DNA of 64,000 nucleotides from JAFASC01 sp034669505. Its GTDB lineage: Bacteria; Pseudomonadota; Alphaproteobacteria; Rhizobiales; Beijerinckiaceae. A program made the translations under genes and the position numbers. The stretch lies in contig JAXDNJ010000007.1 of the NCBI GenBank assembly GCA_034669505.1, positions 62,001 through 126,000 of the forward strand, read 5' to 3'. This document shows, piece by piece, positions 60,894 to 64,000 of this stretch. Below the pieces are notes generated by a model. It was given only the letters and a program-made list of their open reading frames with translations. It made no database searches and was not told the DNA's origin. Position 1 is the stretch's first letter. Each line of letters begins with the position of its first letter.

Positions 60894-61847
60894 TCAGCTC
60901 AGTGTCTGAAGGAAGGTGCGGATGGCGTTGAGATCGGCGCCTGACAAGTCGATCTGCGGCATCAGGTTGCCGGGCTTGACGCCCTGTGGATTGGCGATCC
61001 AACCGGTGAGGTGCCCGGGCGTGTTCGGCAGCGTGCCCGCGGCGATCGTGCCGCGGCTCATCACATGGGTGAGATCGGGGCCGACCTTGCCGCCGGCCGG
61101 CGTGCCGCGCACGGTATGACAGACGCCGCAGCGCGTCTGGAAGGCCGCGGCCGATTGCGCCATGTCGGGCGAAGGCGCCGCTGGCGCGATCTGGTGTCTG
61201 CGCCATTGGTCGAAGCGTTGCGGCTCTTCGGCGACGACGAAGAACGCCATGTTGGCGTGCTGCTTGCCGCAATATTCCGTGCATTGGCCGCGATAGATGC
61301 CGGGCCGGTCAGCTTCCAGCCAAGTGATGTTGGTCTGGCCGGGAATCGTGTCGGTCTTCCCGCCAAGGGCGGGCACCCAGAACGAATGGATGACGTCGCC
61401 GCCGATGAGCTTGAACCGCACCGGCTCGCCGGCAGGAATGTGGATCTCGTTCGCGGTGGTGAAAATCTCGCCCGGATTTTCGGAGAAATAGCGGGCCTCC
61501 CACCACCATTGGTGGCCGGTGACTTCGATCGTGAGCTTGGCCTCGCGCGGCGGCGACACTACGTCGGCGAGCGTCTTCATCGTCCAGACGGTGGTCGCGA
61601 CGAGAACCAGCGTCGAGATGCCGACGCCGATATAGACCCACGACAAGCCCCCGCTCGGGCGGAACAGCAGGCTTTGCGTGTCGCCGGCCAGCCCTTCGAC
61701 GCGCCGGCGGCGGAAGATCGCCGCAACGAGCAGCCCGCAGACGATAATGATAACGAGAATAGAAGTGATCAAAACGCCCCACGTGAGGGGCAGGATCATG
61801 TTGGCGCGCGCGCCGGCACTCGTCAGGTAATTGAGAGGCGCAGACAT
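60894..61847 (-). CDS. coxM: oxidase subunit II with fused cytochrome c (CoxM-like)
   Basis: A 317-residue protein. Two helices (about residues 18-45 and 68-90) are followed by the copper A domain with His154, Cys189, Cys193, His197 and Met200 (GQCTEYCGKQHANM). A C-terminal cytochrome c domain follows, with CGVCH (240-244) and Met296. It accepts electrons and passes them to subunit I. One base separates it from coxN. First gene of the operon. Confidence 0.93.
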   Translation of the reverse strand: MSAPLNYLTSAGARANMILPLTWGVLITSILVIIIVCGLLVAAIFRRRRVEGLAGDTQSLLFRPSGGLSWVYIGVGISTLVLVATTVWTMKTLADVVSPPREAKLTIEVTGHQWWWEARYFSENPGEIFTTANEIHIPAGEPVRFKLIGGDVIHSFWVPALGGKTDTIPGQTNITWLEADRPGIYRGQCTEYCGKQHANMAFFVVAEEPQRFDQWRRHQIAPAAPSPDMAQSAAAFQTRCGVCHTVRGTPAGGKVGPDLTHVMSRGTIAAGTLPNTPGHLTGWIANPQGVKPGNLMPQIDLSGADLNAIRTFLQTLS

Positions 61848-61956
61848 CTCATGCAGCGCGTTTTGTCATGAAGCGCGTTTTGCGGCCTGCCTGCGCAACG
61901 AGGGTCGGCCGGCTTTCGTTCCGGCAATGCCACGGGGTGACCGGAGCCACAAAACG

Positions 61957-61984
61957 CAAACGCCGGCCTGGTGGCCGGCGTTTG
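61957..61984 (-). terminator. terminator after ftsH
   Basis: A perfect 12-bp stem CAAACGCCGGCC/GGCCGGCGTTTG with loop TGGT is followed on the minus strand by CGTTTTGT. It lies 29 bases past the ftsH stop and before the oxidase operon. Its strength is suggested by the long GC-rich stem. Confidence 0.75.
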
Positions 61985-62012
61985 TCTCCGCGATTTGCGT
62001 TTGCAGGTGCCC

Positions 62013-63940
<1,928 letters not shown>

Positions 63941-63944
<4 letters not shown>

Positions 63945-64000
63945 TTCAGACCTGTAAGGGCAGCGCTGCCCCGCTCAAGCAAGCTCAAAACGGCGGCGCC
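63941..64000 (-). CDS. 3' end of a gene upstream of ftsH (probably tilS)
   Basis: The minus-strand frame is open from the window edge to a TGA that overlaps the ftsH ATG (ATGA). The 19 visible residues end in ERGSAALTGLK. In Alphaproteobacteria tilS, the tRNA-Ile lysidine synthetase gene, usually sits here. Identity rests on synteny alone. Confidence 0.45.

Overview
The window looks like a chromosomal segment of an alphaproteobacterium of the order Hyphomicrobiales (Rhizobiales), probably near Nitrobacteraceae/Xanthobacteraceae (Bradyrhizobium, Rhodopseudomonas or Pseudolabrys-like). This is inferred from homospermidine synthase, a CoxMNOP-type oxidase operon, palindromic repeats that write the peptide GLVPAIH into proteins, and the form of the tRNA-Gly. 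No taxonomic search could be run.

Region 1 (1-22904) is accessory DNA, visibly poorer in G+C and richer in unknown genes. It ends at a 51-nt 3' fragment of tRNA-Gly(GCC) directly after an excisionase-like gene and a tyrosine integrase. This reads as one end of an integrative element whose other end lies left of the window. The element carries a VirD4/HerA-like DNA translocase module (135-aa membrane protein, coiled-coil protein, ATPase, replication-relaxation protein), and a second, partly decayed set of the ATPase and replication-relaxation genes. No relaxase or type IV secretion channel genes were seen. Cargo includes a class 3 lipase operon with a zinc-ribbon membrane protein, a patatin-like phospholipase with a large membrane domain, an HdeA-like/double PAN protein and several secreted or membrane proteins of unknown function. 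Four stretches have no convincing gene.

Region 2 (22967-28322) is core metabolism: homospermidine synthase, a Tat-type SDR, pyruvate kinase with a DUF1036 protein, a small secreted protein and a TusA-like protein.

Region 3 (28362-33320) is a molybdenum cofactor cluster: a degenerate MoeA-like protein, a MoeA fused to a periplasmic-binding-like domain, MobB and a canonical MoeA, on one strand with almost no spacing. Region 4 (33328-46390) holds a membrane P-loop NTPase, glyS, prfC, an RND efflux pump with adaptor, a CsbD-like protein, two coupled SDR genes with a 38-codon leader ORF, and a stand-alone Lrp-type ligand-binding domain. In-frame palindromic elements sit inside mobB and glyS.

Region 5 (46629-55590) is a secreted beta-helix protein followed by a probable surface-glycan locus (GSCFA, SGNH-like, two methyltransferases, two glycosyltransferases) that surrounds the housekeeping pair rph-rdgB. 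Region 6 (55755-64000) has a conserved hypothetical gene, an aldo/keto reductase, a five-gene terminal oxidase operon (CoxM, N, O, P-like plus a lipoprotein cytochrome c) and ftsH. The oxidase subunit I keeps all haem and copper ligands but lacks the glutamate and lysine that mark the usual D and K proton channels.
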